Shown here: piece by piece, positions 1 through 9,533 of the stretch
Layout: every line of letters starts with the position of its first letter
Position numbering within the stretch: position 1 is the stretch's first letter
NCBI GenBank assembly: GCA_051453625.1
Contig: JBOZIK010000001.1
Span: 165,867,311 to 165,911,487, forward strand
Source of the DNA: Welwitschia mirabilis
Taxonomy: Eukaryota > Gnetophyta > Gnetopsida > Welwitschiales
Length of the DNA stretch: 44,177 bases
Direction: 5' to 3'
Translations under genes and position numbers: made by a program
Notes under the pieces: model-generated
Told to the model about the DNA's origin: nothing
Seen by the model: the letters and a program-made list of their open reading frames with translations, nothing else
Databases searched by the model: none

Positions 1-2
1 GC

Positions 3-5
3 CAT
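3..5 (-). pseudogene. gag start of copia element A (rest lies left of window)
   Basis: The reverse complement of the first bases reads TTTATAGTGATGGC, a leader running into an ATG. It matches the arrangement before the gag ATG of element C (9534), where a similar leader follows the primer binding site. Only the start codon and one base of the next codon are inside the window, so nothing about the protein can be judged. Confidence 0.5.
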
Positions 6-56
6 CACTATAAACCTAAAACAAACACCTAAAAGAAACTAAATCTAGACAACCAG

Positions 57-68
57 GCTCTGATACCA
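57..68 (-). other. Primer binding site, initiator-Met tRNA (element A)
   Basis: On the minus strand this reads TGGTATCAGAGC, the exact complement of the 3' end of plant initiator-Met tRNA, which is the standard Ty1/copia primer. It lies two bases inside the LTR end at 71, so element A runs right to left and its body is outside the window. Confidence 0.9.
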
Positions 69-360
69 ATTGTTAGGATTGAGAATGCTTTAGACAGAGG
101 GTGAATAGGGTATTTGTTGTGATGCTAATTTGTAGGACTTTGATGGGGTATTTTGAGTACGTTTGCAGAACATTTATATAGGTTTAGATACAATTCTGAT
201 GATTATAAAGAGTCAATGGGATGATCACGGAAACATGCAATTCTTGGCATATTTGGAGGCATTTTAGGTATATTGTCATACTTAGTGTTTTGGAGGAAGA
301 TCAATAATGAAGGAGGCTAATTTCCTTTAGCTTGAGAGCTTTTGAAGGGTATTCTCCCCA

Positions 361-611
361 TTGTCGTCCCCATGACAGTCAGGACGACAGCAATTTAGTA
401 GCTACTTGCGATGCTGACGTGGACTGGAGCTGCGAGCCAACAAACCCCCTTTTCTAAGGTGTTGTCATCCCCATTGTCGTCCCCACGACATGCAGGACGA
501 CAACACACTTACAGCCAACTATGGGGTTGATTGCGGAGCCGGAAGCTGATGATTTATCTATTATTATGAGGCATTGTCCTCAATGTCATCCCCACACAGT
601 CAAGATGACAA
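361..611. repeat. Inverted-repeat array in U3 of the solo LTR
   Basis: Three degenerate units (about 361-391, 464-508 and 568-611) each pair TGTCGTCC or TGTCATCC with GGACGACA or AGATGACA about a dozen bases later. Each unit could form a hairpin or bind a dimeric protein. The array lies just upstream of the TATA-like box at 663-671. Confidence 0.65.
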
Positions 612-662
612 CTATTTTTTCTCCGACTTCTAGGGTTACAGTTCCAGATCCTTCAATGTAAT

Positions 663-671
663 ACTATAAAT
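663..671 (+). promoter_or_regulatory. TATA-like box of the solo LTR
   Basis: ACTATAAAT precedes a pyrimidine-rich stretch and lies just downstream of the inverted-repeat array, the expected position of the U3/R core promoter. It is assigned by position and motif only. Confidence 0.5.
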
Positions 672-1492
672 ACCCACCTTGTCTTCACTTCCAATTCATC
701 TTTTGTACCGGGTATTCTTGTGATGGAAGATTAAGGACGAGAGGTCCATCCATTAGTTACAGAGAGAAGATTTCTTTGGTGTTGGGTTGAGTATCCTTTA
801 TTAAGGTGCTGCTAGTTTGTTGTAAGTGAATGTTAAATTAATAATTAATTCAAGAACTCTTTTCACTTTTATTGTGTAAATCTCCCTAATGGTTTAAGTT
901 GGTTATGATTTGGTAATAGCTTCATAGTTTATCTAAATCATAAGGGCAACGTTTGTTAAGGTTGACATTGTTAGTTTAAATCTTGCATTGCATTTCATTT
1001 TATTCCATTTCTATATTGGCATTATTCATATTCTGTTTGGCATATCTTATAGCTCATGTTGGTTAGGGACAAGTGATAAAGTCTTCCTAATTGATCTAAG
1101 TTATAAGAGTTAATCTTGGTGACAGAAAGCTTAGTAGTCAAATACATTCATCATTCATCCATTTGCATTTCATCATCAGTCATCTTGCATTGCATTTGCA
1201 TTGGTCTTTATCTTCATTTACTAAAGGAAAAAGACTAAAATACTTTGTGAAATCAATTCTCTCACTCCTAGCCTAGTGCCTTCAACGGATTACGACATTC
1301 AGGTTAACTCCCGTTTATACTAGTGTCTGTTTTTCTGCAAGTATTGTGATTTACAGGTTTTGCTTAAGGACTTAAAGATTGCACAAATTCACACTGCAAC
1401 AGTATACTAAAAATTAACAATTAAATCTAAGTTATTTTCAACATAAAATAAACTCTGGAACATAAAATTAAAAGAGTAAAAGACACTAGGGA

Positions 1493-1500
1493 TTTTATAG
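1493..1500 (-). promoter_or_regulatory. Core promoter (TATA) of LTR A
   Basis: The minus strand reads CTATAAAATC. It sits downstream of the GAGTGGAGTAGG block, matching the promoter layout of LTRs C, D, F and H. Initiation would run toward lower coordinates. Confidence 0.6.
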
Positions 1501-1959
1501 TGGTTTAGCAACTGGCCTACTCCACTCTCAGGGGATAGCAACTGCTATCAGCCTCTTGGTTCTATTATCAACTTTCAATCTTATCAGCTCCTTTTTCTTC
1601 TTCTCTCAAAAAAGGCAAAACAGTACAATAGCTCAACTCGGTGAGCAATTGGAGCACAAGTGCAATGAAGAGAATTTGATGATGATGTGCCTTTAGAGTG
1701 CATTGTGCATCAACAATGAAGAGTACAAAATGATAACTCAGTTTAGCACAGAGGATTTTTCAAAGTATGATATCACTAATTTTGCATCAGTAACTTAGAA
1801 CAATATATTTTCACTCTATTTATCCACTTTCTTTGATTTGGTTGTTGTATTTAGTTTAGAAAAACGAGATACATAGGAAAGAGCATAGTAGACTTGAACA
1901 GTTAGCCGTTTGAGCATTGAAAAGCGTGTTACATTGTCCAACGGATCTTTAGTTTTCAC

Positions 1960-2285
1960 CTCAACGTCTTTCTAGTCGGATGTCCGATAAAATTGGTCGA
2001 GCATCCCACTTTTTAACAGGAACCCAGACGTCCCAGATGGAGAGGTCGGACATCTCGATTTGAANNNNNNNNNNNNNNNNNNNNNNNTACAAGGCTAGAG
2101 GTCCCACTTTCTTGGGTTGGACGTCCCATCATGAAGCTAGCTACACAGAGCTAACTTGAATTTGGACATCCCAAACTGAGCTTCCGGACGTCCAACTCTT
2201 AATTCAGTCTGTGCTCAATTTTGGTGATCAAGCCCAGATGTCCCAGGGGGAAGGGTTGGACGTCCTAGTAAAGATTTGTCCTCAG
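1960..2285. repeat. GACGTCC-type palindrome array, U3 of LTR A
   Basis: Repeated short motifs such as GTCGGATGTCC, CAGACGTCCCA, GTCGGACATC, TTGGACGTCCCA and CCGGACGTCC occur every 20-40 bases, often as head-to-head pairs. A 23-N gap interrupts the array. The core GGACGTCC is self-complementary. The array sits between the LTR start and the TATA box on the minus strand, that is, in U3. Confidence 0.75.
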
Positions 2286-2399
2286 ATTGGCTTTTGTTTT
2301 CGAGATCGTTTTTCACTCGACTATAATTCTGATTAGTGTTCATCACTGAAACTGCGCATCTTTGAGATCTTTGCAACGGAGGGTTCGCCTGACATTAAA

Positions 2400-2600
2400 A
2401 CTGATCACAAAATGACTGACAGGTCTCTGGGGGAGTCCTAAAGTTGGACACGCTACTCTTGGTGAAATTAATGTGGAAACCAGATGGTTGAACAAAGATT
2501 TGAAGGCAAGAATGAGTTGTGGTCAAGGTGTCCATAGATCTCCACAAAAAAAGAAAGGTATCATCTACAAACTAAGTATGAGTAAAATCAAGACATCCAT
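2400..2600 (-). pseudogene. Non-LTR (LINE) reverse transcriptase relic
   Basis: The reverse complement encodes a recognisable catalytic region. The residues FVDDTFLF (FVDD at 2560-2571) stand for the F/Y-x-D-D box, followed by a segment with INFTKS (2455-2472) and TPPE (2425-2436). This order (FxDD box, about 45 residues, then xNxxKS and TPPE) is the pattern of plant L1-type LINE reverse transcriptases, known from memory of the family. A stop codon lies just before the box. No endonuclease, RNase H or poly(A) tail was identified. LTR A abuts it, so A may have inserted into an old LINE copy. It could instead be another non-LTR lineage. Confidence 0.6.
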
Positions 2601-5030
2601 AAGTTGAAATGAAGAAGTTCAATTAAAGGATAAAACAAAGCAATGGGGAACATCGAATTTCAGCTCTAGAAAAAAAAGGAAGAAGAAGAAGAAAATAAGA
2701 CACTGATATTATAAAGAATCTAGTCAAGCCAAAAGGTATTGTAAAAATGTACTCTAAATGTGCAGAAAATGCTTCTTTAGTATTCAAAGCAGCTTCACAA
2801 AGGGTCCATGCATGCCTTAAATATTACAGAAATGATGAGGAAGCTTTCTTTTTGGCTTTCAAAACCTTAAAGAGTGGGATTGGATAATTTTAAGGTTTGG
2901 CATATATTGGAGACACCACTTCCCAAATTATGGATGAAGGTAAAAATGCTCTCTGATTTGTTAAACTAGAATTATCTCTAAAATGAGAAGGGCTTATATA
3001 GACAGTCTTAGAGTTTAAGTGAATCTACCAAATGTCAAACTAAGGTTGATTGCCTTGAATAGAGTTTCAAGAATATTTGGGTGTATGACTTATGCTACAA
3101 GACCATTTTCATGTCCAATAGAGCTTGGATGCCCTAGGTCAAGAGTTTAAACATCTATGAGTCAAAAATAACTAAATACAGCATTTTTGGTAGTTTTGGA
3201 CATGAATTAGCAAGTTTGAAGGCTACATGGGACATGCCAAAGGTTTTATAGGTTAGAGTGGTCACCAAGGCAAGATTTATGATACCACAACATGGGATAC
3301 ATCAAAATTTGAGCTTACATCATGGTTTAATGGCAAACTTTGGCCCTATGATAGCAAGTTGCACCTTAGGGAGGCACAATTGTAAGTCATGTGCAAAAGA
3401 GATTGAGATTTAGAATATCATTGGCTGGTTGGTAACCTACGAAAATGGAAAACATAATGACACTCATATGCTATCAATGGGACAGTTTATGCTTGTGTAT
3501 GATGGTACATGACTTGAGGACTGGTGTTGGTAACCGTTCCTCTTGAGCTTAAGTGACCTAGCTTAAGGTTTGAGACTGTAAGATGCATAAATATCTAATG
3601 CAATTCTGAATTAAGGACCAAAGAACTTGCTTAATTGAATTTGAAGATGAGAGAAATGCATGAACTTCTGGGAAATGATTATTTTGAGGCTTGTCATGGG
3701 GATTGTCAATGCCATGACTACTGCACCTGAAAGATTGTCATTCAAATGTGAGTCCTAATTGTCATTCTGAAGCCTTGGAAGAGAGAAACTTTGCTTTATT
3801 CTTCCACAAATACTCAACCAATTGCAATTTGGAATTCATCTGCCCTCCACACACACAAAAGGGTGCAAACAAGAAATAGAAAAACATGCAGGAGACACAA
3901 GAAGCTATAAAAATCCTTGTTTGATGGCTGATTGAAGACTTGAAGGACTGCAAAGTATGAAATGAATTAGAAGTACGTTATTTATAGTTATATCCATCCA
4001 TAATTCAAAGTGCAGGAGTCTTGTCCCATTTCAAGTGGAAAAGAAGTCTAATTTGTTCTTGACTCTTCATTTTCAGGTTTTTGGAAAGTGGAAAGAAAAC
4101 AAAATGTGTTCTTCTTTATAGGTGTGATAACATCTGAGAAAGCGTGACCTGCAAAATATCGAACACCATATATGTGAATCATGAGAACTTTAAAGATTGA
4201 TTCGAAAATCACTTACAGACAATAGCTACAGGTTTTAGTGATTCGTTTTGCAATGCTAACTCATTGAACAGATAAGTAATATATTTTATATCCTGAGTGA
4301 AGTAGAGAGATCAAAATAGCTTATGTGGTTAATTTTTATTCTAACTCCAATTTTATGAAATAGCTGATAAATGCCTCTTACAAGCAACCATAATTATACA
4401 TAGTGTACTTTTGAAGGATGTTGCATACCTTTTACAGATGTTGAGTGGATCCCAGAAAGCAGAGGCAGGAGTAATATGTAGTGACAATATTGGATATAAA
4501 ACAACAAAACAGGACAACCTTAATAGAGTTGTCTTTCCATAACATACAATTGAAGAATTTTAATTTAGTGTTTTACAATGATGAAGGTGTGTAATGTTAC
4601 TGGCTAAAACTTCCAGTCAGTTAAAACTTGGAACAACTGACAGAAAATAAACAGCATAGTAGTAAGCTCAACATGATTTAGAGATTGTAGAAGTTGAAGT
4701 GGATAGCTTTTGGATGCTTTTGGTACAAGTGTTTGCATGCCATTCCATCTGAGGAATCTGTAGTCCTTCATGGGATGCATTTGAATCATTGTTGTTATTA
4801 AAAATTCCGTACTTCAAGACAAGGCATTTTCACAGAACTTTGTGGCACCTAGTTGTCAGCAATCTTAAGCAAGCAAATTCATTTCATAGACAACTTTTGT
4901 ATTCTCTGTTGCAAGTGCATATAGATATTTCAGATATTTGCTTGTTTAATATAAAGTTGAATCAAACACACATATGTATATACATTTCTTTATGATGGCA
5001 TATTAATTAACGGTTTAATTGGTGCAACAG
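2601..5030. other. Unassigned AT-rich stretch, possible intron of the RUS gene
   Basis: Both strands were read without finding a convincing exon, RNA gene or transposon terminus. There is a short GAA microsatellite near 2680-2695. Reading frames up to about 60-70 codons occur, with no recognisable protein. The acceptor at 5030 implies an upstream intron, so at least the right part of this stretch should be intronic if the RUS gene is real. Upstream exons were not recognised here and may lie left of the window. Confidence 0.4.
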
Positions 5031-5610
5031 TTGGAAACGTTATTGGATCTTTATAGAAAGGAGAACTATGTTCTTGTTATTCATTCAAATTCACTCAAGA
5101 GAAAAGAAGCTCGAATTGCTTTCAAGGTATTTGCCATGTTCTGTATTTGAAAATTAGCATATTTTCATGCATGTGAATTTGCCACTATAGTTTACTGTGT
5201 TTATAAATGTTATTCACACAAACAGAATAATTAGTATAAATTTAAAATAGTGCATTGTTAATTGAAACTGATGACCTTATGCTTCTTTTGTACCTATTCA
5301 GATTGGAGCAACAAATATGGCAGTCCTCCGTAGTCTATGGCAAGCCTACTGGCTTTACATCAATGGAGATGCTTTCAACAAGGAAGGATCTGTGGACCAG
5401 TTTCATGAATCTTCTAAAGAAAATTTCAAAAACACAAGTTATTTAATTGATGACTTGAGGACAAGCTTGACTGTAATGAATGAATCTTTTGATGATTTTC
5501 TTTTCCAGATAAAATATTCTGGATGGGATGTCAACAAATTGGTGCTCAAGGTTCCAACCAAGGTGTTTATTATAGAAAATAATATTGATGGCAAACAAAG
5601 TGAGACATGA
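5031..5610 (+). CDS. RUS (DUF647) family protein, last two exons, partial
   Basis: Two in-phase exons are visible. Exon 1 (5031-5126, 32 codons, beginning LETLLDLYRKENY) follows a GTGCAACAG acceptor and ends AAG before a GTATTT donor. Exon 2 (5302-5610) follows CTATTCAG, begins IGATNMAVLRSLWQAYWL and runs 102 codons to TGA at 5608-5610. Both junctions are phase 0 with no internal stop, unlike everything else here. The pattern DLYRKExYxLV, then VLRSLWQAYWL, then SGWDVNKLVLKVP resembles the C-terminus of ROOT UVB SENSITIVE proteins, which act in vitamin B6- and UV-B-linked seedling development (family knowledge). The match is from memory. The 5' part of the gene was not found, so this is either the end of a long-intron gene or a truncated copy. 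Confidence 0.6.
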
Positions 5611-6080
5611 ATGTACTCCAGGATTCAAGTTATGGTTGGAAGGGAAAGGTTCATGATTTAATTTCTCACAAGGACTTATCTGAGTTTGGAAATGGATCTT
5701 TAGTAATGTGCTATCTAACCCCTTTTGTTATTCAATTAGCAGTTTGCTAGTAATGTTTGAACCCTTGATTTGTCTAGTGAATGGCCCCTTTGAATGCGTT
5801 TTGAAGCACATCATGTAATCCTGAGATGGAAAGACATTTGCCTGCCATGTCGATCCTTTGATTATACTTTCGTTTGTTAAAATAATAAGTCCATTACTTT
5901 ACTTAGCCATAATCTTCCACCATTTATTTCCTTATCAATTCATTATGGATTTTCATTCCATAACTTTGTTTTTGATTTGTCATTTCTTTTTACTAGTGAC
6001 ATAAAAGAGAACACGAAAGATGCAATGAAATGCTTTTTAATTATATCACCTCCCGATTTTGTATTTTTATCTTTTTGCAG
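5611..6080. other. 3' flank of the RUS gene, no gene seen
   Basis: AT-rich sequence after the stop codon, presumably containing the 3' UTR. No canonical AATAAA signal was clear. The first part is unlike the surrounding repeats. The start of LTR B near 6080 is uncertain. Confidence 0.35.
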
Positions 6081-7156
6081 TTAGATCTAGTTTGTGCTCT
6101 CATAGTCAGGTTTCTCATCATGCCTTGAGGAATCTGTTAGCAAGTCATACAATTTCAGCATGCATAAAGTGCATGGTGGGATGGCTGTCCTAATCTGAGG
6201 GATGTTCATCTTTGTATTTAGTGTTTTTTGCCTTTTTCTCCTTTTCTTTCTTTTTTTCTTTTTTCCTTTCTTTTTTTTTTCTTTTTTAACTTTTTGCTTT
6301 AACCCTTTTTGATGTCGTTATCCAAGGCACATCCACCCTAATTCATGGGATGTGCAGTCTCATTAAAGTTGAAGTTGGCTATGTGGAACTTCCCATGTTT
6401 CAAATAGGACATCCACCTAAGTTTCTGCTACTAAAGTTTGGTGCAAGTTGACATTTTAAATCATTCAAAATCAGCCAAAGTGAATCTCCAGCTGCTATTC
6501 TTATTCCAATTAGACCCCTACATGTTAGCCTCAGGATTCCAAGAGATTTTAGCAATCACAAAACGTCATGGAGTTGGAGCCAGTTGCCCGACACTCAAGT
6601 TGCTAGGATCTCCACAAAAGGGGACTTTGAAGGATGAAAAAGGTTGTTGGTCTTCTTGGCCTCAGTCTGTGCTAATATTTTGATTATTCCTTCATTGATT
6701 GTGCCTACTTCTGTAACAGCTCATTCTTCCTCTTCAATTCATTGATTCCTAGTGCTTCAAGGCATATTCTTCTTTTATTCAAGTTTGCTGTCATTGCTAT
6801 TTGTGCTTTAGCCACTAAAAGGCACAAAGTTGAATAGTAAAAGAAGGTGTTATATGATCAACCCTGTGTGAAATTTTCATCAGTGACCTTTGAAAGTTAT
6901 CTAAGGGAAAAAGGAGAAAGGATTATAGCTACTTCTCAAAGTGGAGTAGGCTGAAATCCAAACTACTATAAAAATTATTTCTTTGCATTTTCGCTATTGA
7001 CTTCTTTATGTGCTTTTCTAGTTTTGTTCAAATTATTTTCATTCAGGAACAAGTGCATTCAATGTTATAGGTAATAGGATTAGTCCTTTATCAAAATACA
7101 TAGCATTGCTGGCATCTCTATTCAACGTCCCTCGAGGGATTTAGATCTTGATATCA
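6080..7156 (+). mobile_element. Decayed Ty1/copia LTR (element B)
   Basis: The right end (…GATATCA, 7156) abuts a degraded PBS. The core promoter block is present: GTGGAGTAGG at about 6941, then CTACTATAAAAA with TATA at 6967-6974. U3 contains degenerate palindromic pairs, for example GGCACATCC with GGGATGTGC around 6325-6355, and GGACATCCACC near 6408. The left end is not defined; 6080 is a guess from the length of LTR C. The decay is heavier than in C to F, so B is probably older. Confidence 0.55.
6228..6300 (+). repeat. Pyrimidine (T-rich, C-interrupted) tract
   Basis: About 70 bases of almost pure T and C with long T runs, inside the presumed U3 of LTR B. It is low-complexity sequence with no coding meaning. 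Confidence 0.8.
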
Positions 7157-7158
7157 AT

Positions 7159-7170
7159 TGGTATTGGATC
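7159..7170 (+). other. Degraded primer binding site of element B
   Basis: TGGTATTGGATC aligns with the canonical TGGTATCAGAGC with four mismatches, and it starts two bases after the LTR end. The following CTTGGTT matches the CCTGGTT after the PBS of elements A and C. Together with the gag fragment downstream this fixes the direction of B. Confidence 0.6.
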
Positions 7171-7264
7171 TTGGTTATCTCTTCATAAACTTTAATCACT
7201 GCAAAATGGGATCCAACTTTTAGGAAGATCACTCCATTTCTTGACCTTCTTATCTTAGTGGATC

Positions 7265-7513
7265 TAACTCCGCCTATTGGAAGTCAAAAATGAGTATATT
7301 CTTATAGCCTTTGGATTTAGAAATTTTGGGAGTCATTGAGAATTGTTTCTCTCCTCCTACTAGTTTTCTTTTAGCTTGGACTAAGAATCTTTGAATGCCA
7401 AAGCTATGAATGCACTAATTTGTGCTCTTTGTCTAGAAGAATTATGGACTTCATAGCCAAGATTGATGGCATAGTTAATTGCATGTGGGAGGTTGGTGAA
7501 TCTATTCTCAAAA
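7265..7513 (+). pseudogene. gag remnant of element B
   Basis: Three short gag blocks survive in order. 7275-7370 gives a YWKSKM-like segment followed by LDLEI and GVIE. 7393-7420 gives NAKAMNALICAL. 7460-7510 gives IDGIVNCMWEVGES. All three match gag of F (28615-29220) in order, but with a large internal deletion between the second and third and with stops in frame. Gag is the nucleocapsid/capsid precursor of LTR retrotransposons. No later domain of B follows, so the element is truncated after gag. Confidence 0.6.
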
Positions 7514-8374
7514 GTAGGTGTTGGACACCAACCTGAACCCCAACACCTAGGGTACCGTTCATTCCTCTTACTCTCTTTTCTTTTGAATCTCACCCAAATC
7601 CATGCCCAGTGTGTGGAAGACAAAGAAATCCACACCCCTCCCCCTTCCTTTTTCCCCCTTTTCCATCCTTTGCATGATCTGAGCCTCTAGTTCCCTTTGA
7701 GAACGACACGATCAGATTATGACATGGAATTGAGGTCTCTTCCCTTCATCAACACCAGCTAGTTCATATAAGGGAGAAGAATTAAGTAAAGAACTTCAGA
7801 TGGATTAGAACCCTAGTAGGGGTCTCTGACATTAGATGCCAAGACGATCTACAGCCACAGGACCCCATGTTTCTTCCTTGCATAATCCTCTTTTACTCTC
7901 CTTCGTCCTTCCTCCCCTTCTCTCTTTTCTTCTCCTCTCTTCTCTTCTCTTCCTTTTCTCTTCTCCTCTCCTCTCCTCTCCTTTCCTTTCTTTTCCTATT
8001 TTCTCCCTTGCTTTCCTTTTCCTTTGCCTCTCTTTGTCACCTCCCTAAACCCCTAGCCTTAGTCATTCTTCCTCGGATCCCTGCTAAACCCAGTTCTCAA
8101 ACCCTTTCTCCCCTTTCTCCGTGGCATTTTATCAATTAGGATCCTTCCTTGACTGATTTTCCTCCTGAAATCCAGTTCTCCGGGATCATCTCTAACCCTT
8201 CTCACCCAACCTTCCTCTTAGAAGGAATATTTGCCAGGATTATTTGCTTCAAGTCTAGAAGACCTCTAAGGTTGCATCAAACCCTTAGCATGCGCCAGAA
8301 TCAAGCGATCTTGCCCGTGATGTTACATCATAGAGTGAGTAACAGCCTGATGACTAGCGCGGTAACTACTGTTC
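7514..8374. other. Unassigned stretch with long CT-rich tract
   Basis: Sequence unrelated to the copia elements lies between the gag remnant of B and LTR C. 7875-8042 is a C/T-rich tract (repeats of CTCTC and CTTTTC) followed by CTAAACCCCTAGCC. Base composition is more GC-rich than its neighbours. CT-rich leaders like this occur in plant LTRs and promoters, but no termini, PBS or domain supports a call. Open frames through the tract are low-complexity (Leu, Ser, Phe, Pro) and are not credible proteins. Confidence 0.4.
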
Positions 8375-8559
8375 TGTTAGAATGTGTTGGAGAATTAAGT
8401 TTCAATAATGATTAGTTGTCCAAATTGATCAAACTAGAGTTCATACCCAGCTATTAAGATATGGATCAAAGCCAGGAAGCTACTTGCAGACTAGTAGAGG
8501 CCACTGGAGTGGAGCAAAGCAACCTAACTTGAACACCTAGAGAAATCTGCCGACTCGAT

Positions 8560-8850
8560 AAACCCAGACGTTTGACTATGGAAATTGAGATGTCCAGACC
8601 TGAAGTCGGTCATTGAGTATGGGGACATTCACCTAGATAAAATAGGACATCTAGACCTAAACTTGGAATGCAAGTATGGGGACGTCTACCCTAATAAACT
8701 GGGAAATACGGACCTGAGTTCGGTATGGTGATATGAGGACATCTACCCTATGAAACTAGGACATCTGAAACCTCTCTCGGTTTTGATGGAAACTGGGAAT
8801 CAAATTTGGGACATCCAAGTTTTTTTAATAAGACATCCGGGCAAGCGAAC
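8560..8850. repeat. Palindrome array in U3 of LTR C
   Basis: Motifs such as GAGATGTCCAGACC, GGGGACATTCACC, AGGACATCTAGACC, GGGGACGTCTACCC, GAGGACATCTACCC and GGGACATCCAAG recur at 30-60 base spacing. The consensus is close to GGGACRTCTACCC, with the self-complementary core GACGTC partly decayed to GACATC. Confidence 0.75.
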
Positions 8851-9368
8851 ATTGGAATGGAAAGACAAAGCTAGTGAACAATGAGTTGCGCAAACCAAAG
8901 TACAAGCAGTTCTAATATTCTCCTGGCACTCCAATCAAGCTTTAAGGCACATCATTCGAGATTCCAATGGATATATTTCAACTATGTATCTATAAGGGTT
9001 TAGAAGTCACTGTCAAGTGGACACTGCTCTTTGTATTGTGCTAAAATAGAATCTCTAAAAAAACTATTATTTTATTGTATTGTTGCAAACTGAAACATTC
9101 TTTTTATACCAAGCTGTTGTATGATCTTGCTGATGTTGAGTGCGTGACAAGGCACACCCATCATGATAATCTACTTATTCTATCTTGTTCTATGCTCGTG
9201 ATTCAGCAAAGCTATTAAGTCCTCTGGGATAAGGGCATTGTAAGAAGTTGGTAACCCTTGTAATAAGGGTGTTGTAAATTGTAATATTGCTTTAAGATTC
9301 TGAGGGAACCAAGAGGCTGAGAGCTATTGCTACTCCCTGAGAGTAGAGTAAGCATAGAGCTGAGCTAC

Positions 9369-9375
9369 TATAAAA
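9369..9375 (+). promoter_or_regulatory. TATA box of LTR C
   Basis: TATAAAA follows GAGCTAC, downstream of the AGAGTAGAGTAAG block. The position corresponds to the CACTATAAA element of LTRs D, F and H. Confidence 0.65.
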
Positions 9376-9472
9376 CTTGGTGCGTTACTTAGTTTTTTTT
9401 TTTTTCTTGCATTTTATTTGATGTCATATGCATAGATTTTATTTGATTCAAATACCCTATGATCCTAACAAT

Positions 9473-9485
9473 TGCTATCAGAGCC
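9473..9485 (+). other. Primer binding site of element C
   Basis: TGCTATCAGAGCC matches the initiator-Met PBS TGGTATCAGAGC with one substitution. It starts two bases after the LTR end. Confidence 0.9.
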
Positions 9486-9533
9486 TGGTTGCTCTAGATC
9501 TTCTTGTGTTTCTGTTTTTAGGTTTAGATTATA

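Larger units (their letters stand above)
115..1401 (+). mobile_element. Solo LTR of a different family nested in LTR A
   Basis: The block starts TGTTGTGATG and ends ACTGCAACA, giving a perfect TGTTG/CAACA terminal inverted repeat. It is flanked by GTATT (110-114) and GTATA (1402-1406), a 5-bp target duplication with one mismatch. Removing it reconnects LTR A. It has a TATA-like box (663-671), palindromic U3 repeats (361-611) and a stretch rich in CATTTGCATT-type repeats (1140-1200). There is no PBS, coding region or purine tract, so it is a solo LTR. The family is not recognised; the CATTTGCATT stretch recalls some Ty3/gypsy LTRs (weak inference). Confidence 0.75.
71..2390 (-). mobile_element. 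5' LTR of Ty1/copia element A, split by a solo LTR
   Basis: The LTR ends on the minus strand at 71 (plus strand TGTTAGGATT, next to the PBS). Its sequence is 71-114 plus 1402 to about 2390. Between 1493 and 1570 it carries the inverted core promoter (plus-strand TTTATAGTGG) and the block ending CAGCCTCTTGGTTC, both seen in the other copia LTRs of this window. The U3 part (about 1960-2285) has GACGTCC-type palindromes. The far boundary is estimated from the length of LTR C and the start of LINE-like sequence near 2400. No target duplication could be found. A 23-N gap lies at 2065-2087. Confidence 0.75.
8375..9470 (+). mobile_element. 5' LTR of Ty1/copia element C
   Basis: It starts TGTTAGAATG and ends GATCCTAACA, a 6-bp TGTTAG/CTAACA inverted repeat, 1096 bases long. 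U3 holds a palindrome array (8560-8850). The core promoter block is AGAGTAGAGTAAGC with TATAAAA at 9369-9375. A poly(T) run lies at 9392-9405 in R/U5. The PBS follows at 9473. The matching 3' LTR of C was not found in this window. Confidence 0.85.

Noticed and set aside
360-620. CRISPR-like array, because short repeats occur at intervals.
   Set aside because: Repeats are degenerate, palindromic and unevenly spaced inside an LTR of a plant genome.
4604-4995. Short frames on both strands just upstream of the RUS exons, tested as extra exons.
   Set aside because: No RUS-like residues and no in-phase splice sites that join to 5031.
7514-7820. A possible small insertion 7519-7815 starting TGTTGGACAC with GTAGG on both sides.
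   Set aside because: The right end is CCCTA, not CA; gag of B does not resume after it, and a 5-base match is easily chance.
7836-8139. Open frames through the CT-rich tract (Leu/Ser/Phe/Pro-rich peptides).
   Set aside because: Low-complexity translation in several frames at once; no domain, and the composition follows the pyrimidine tract.
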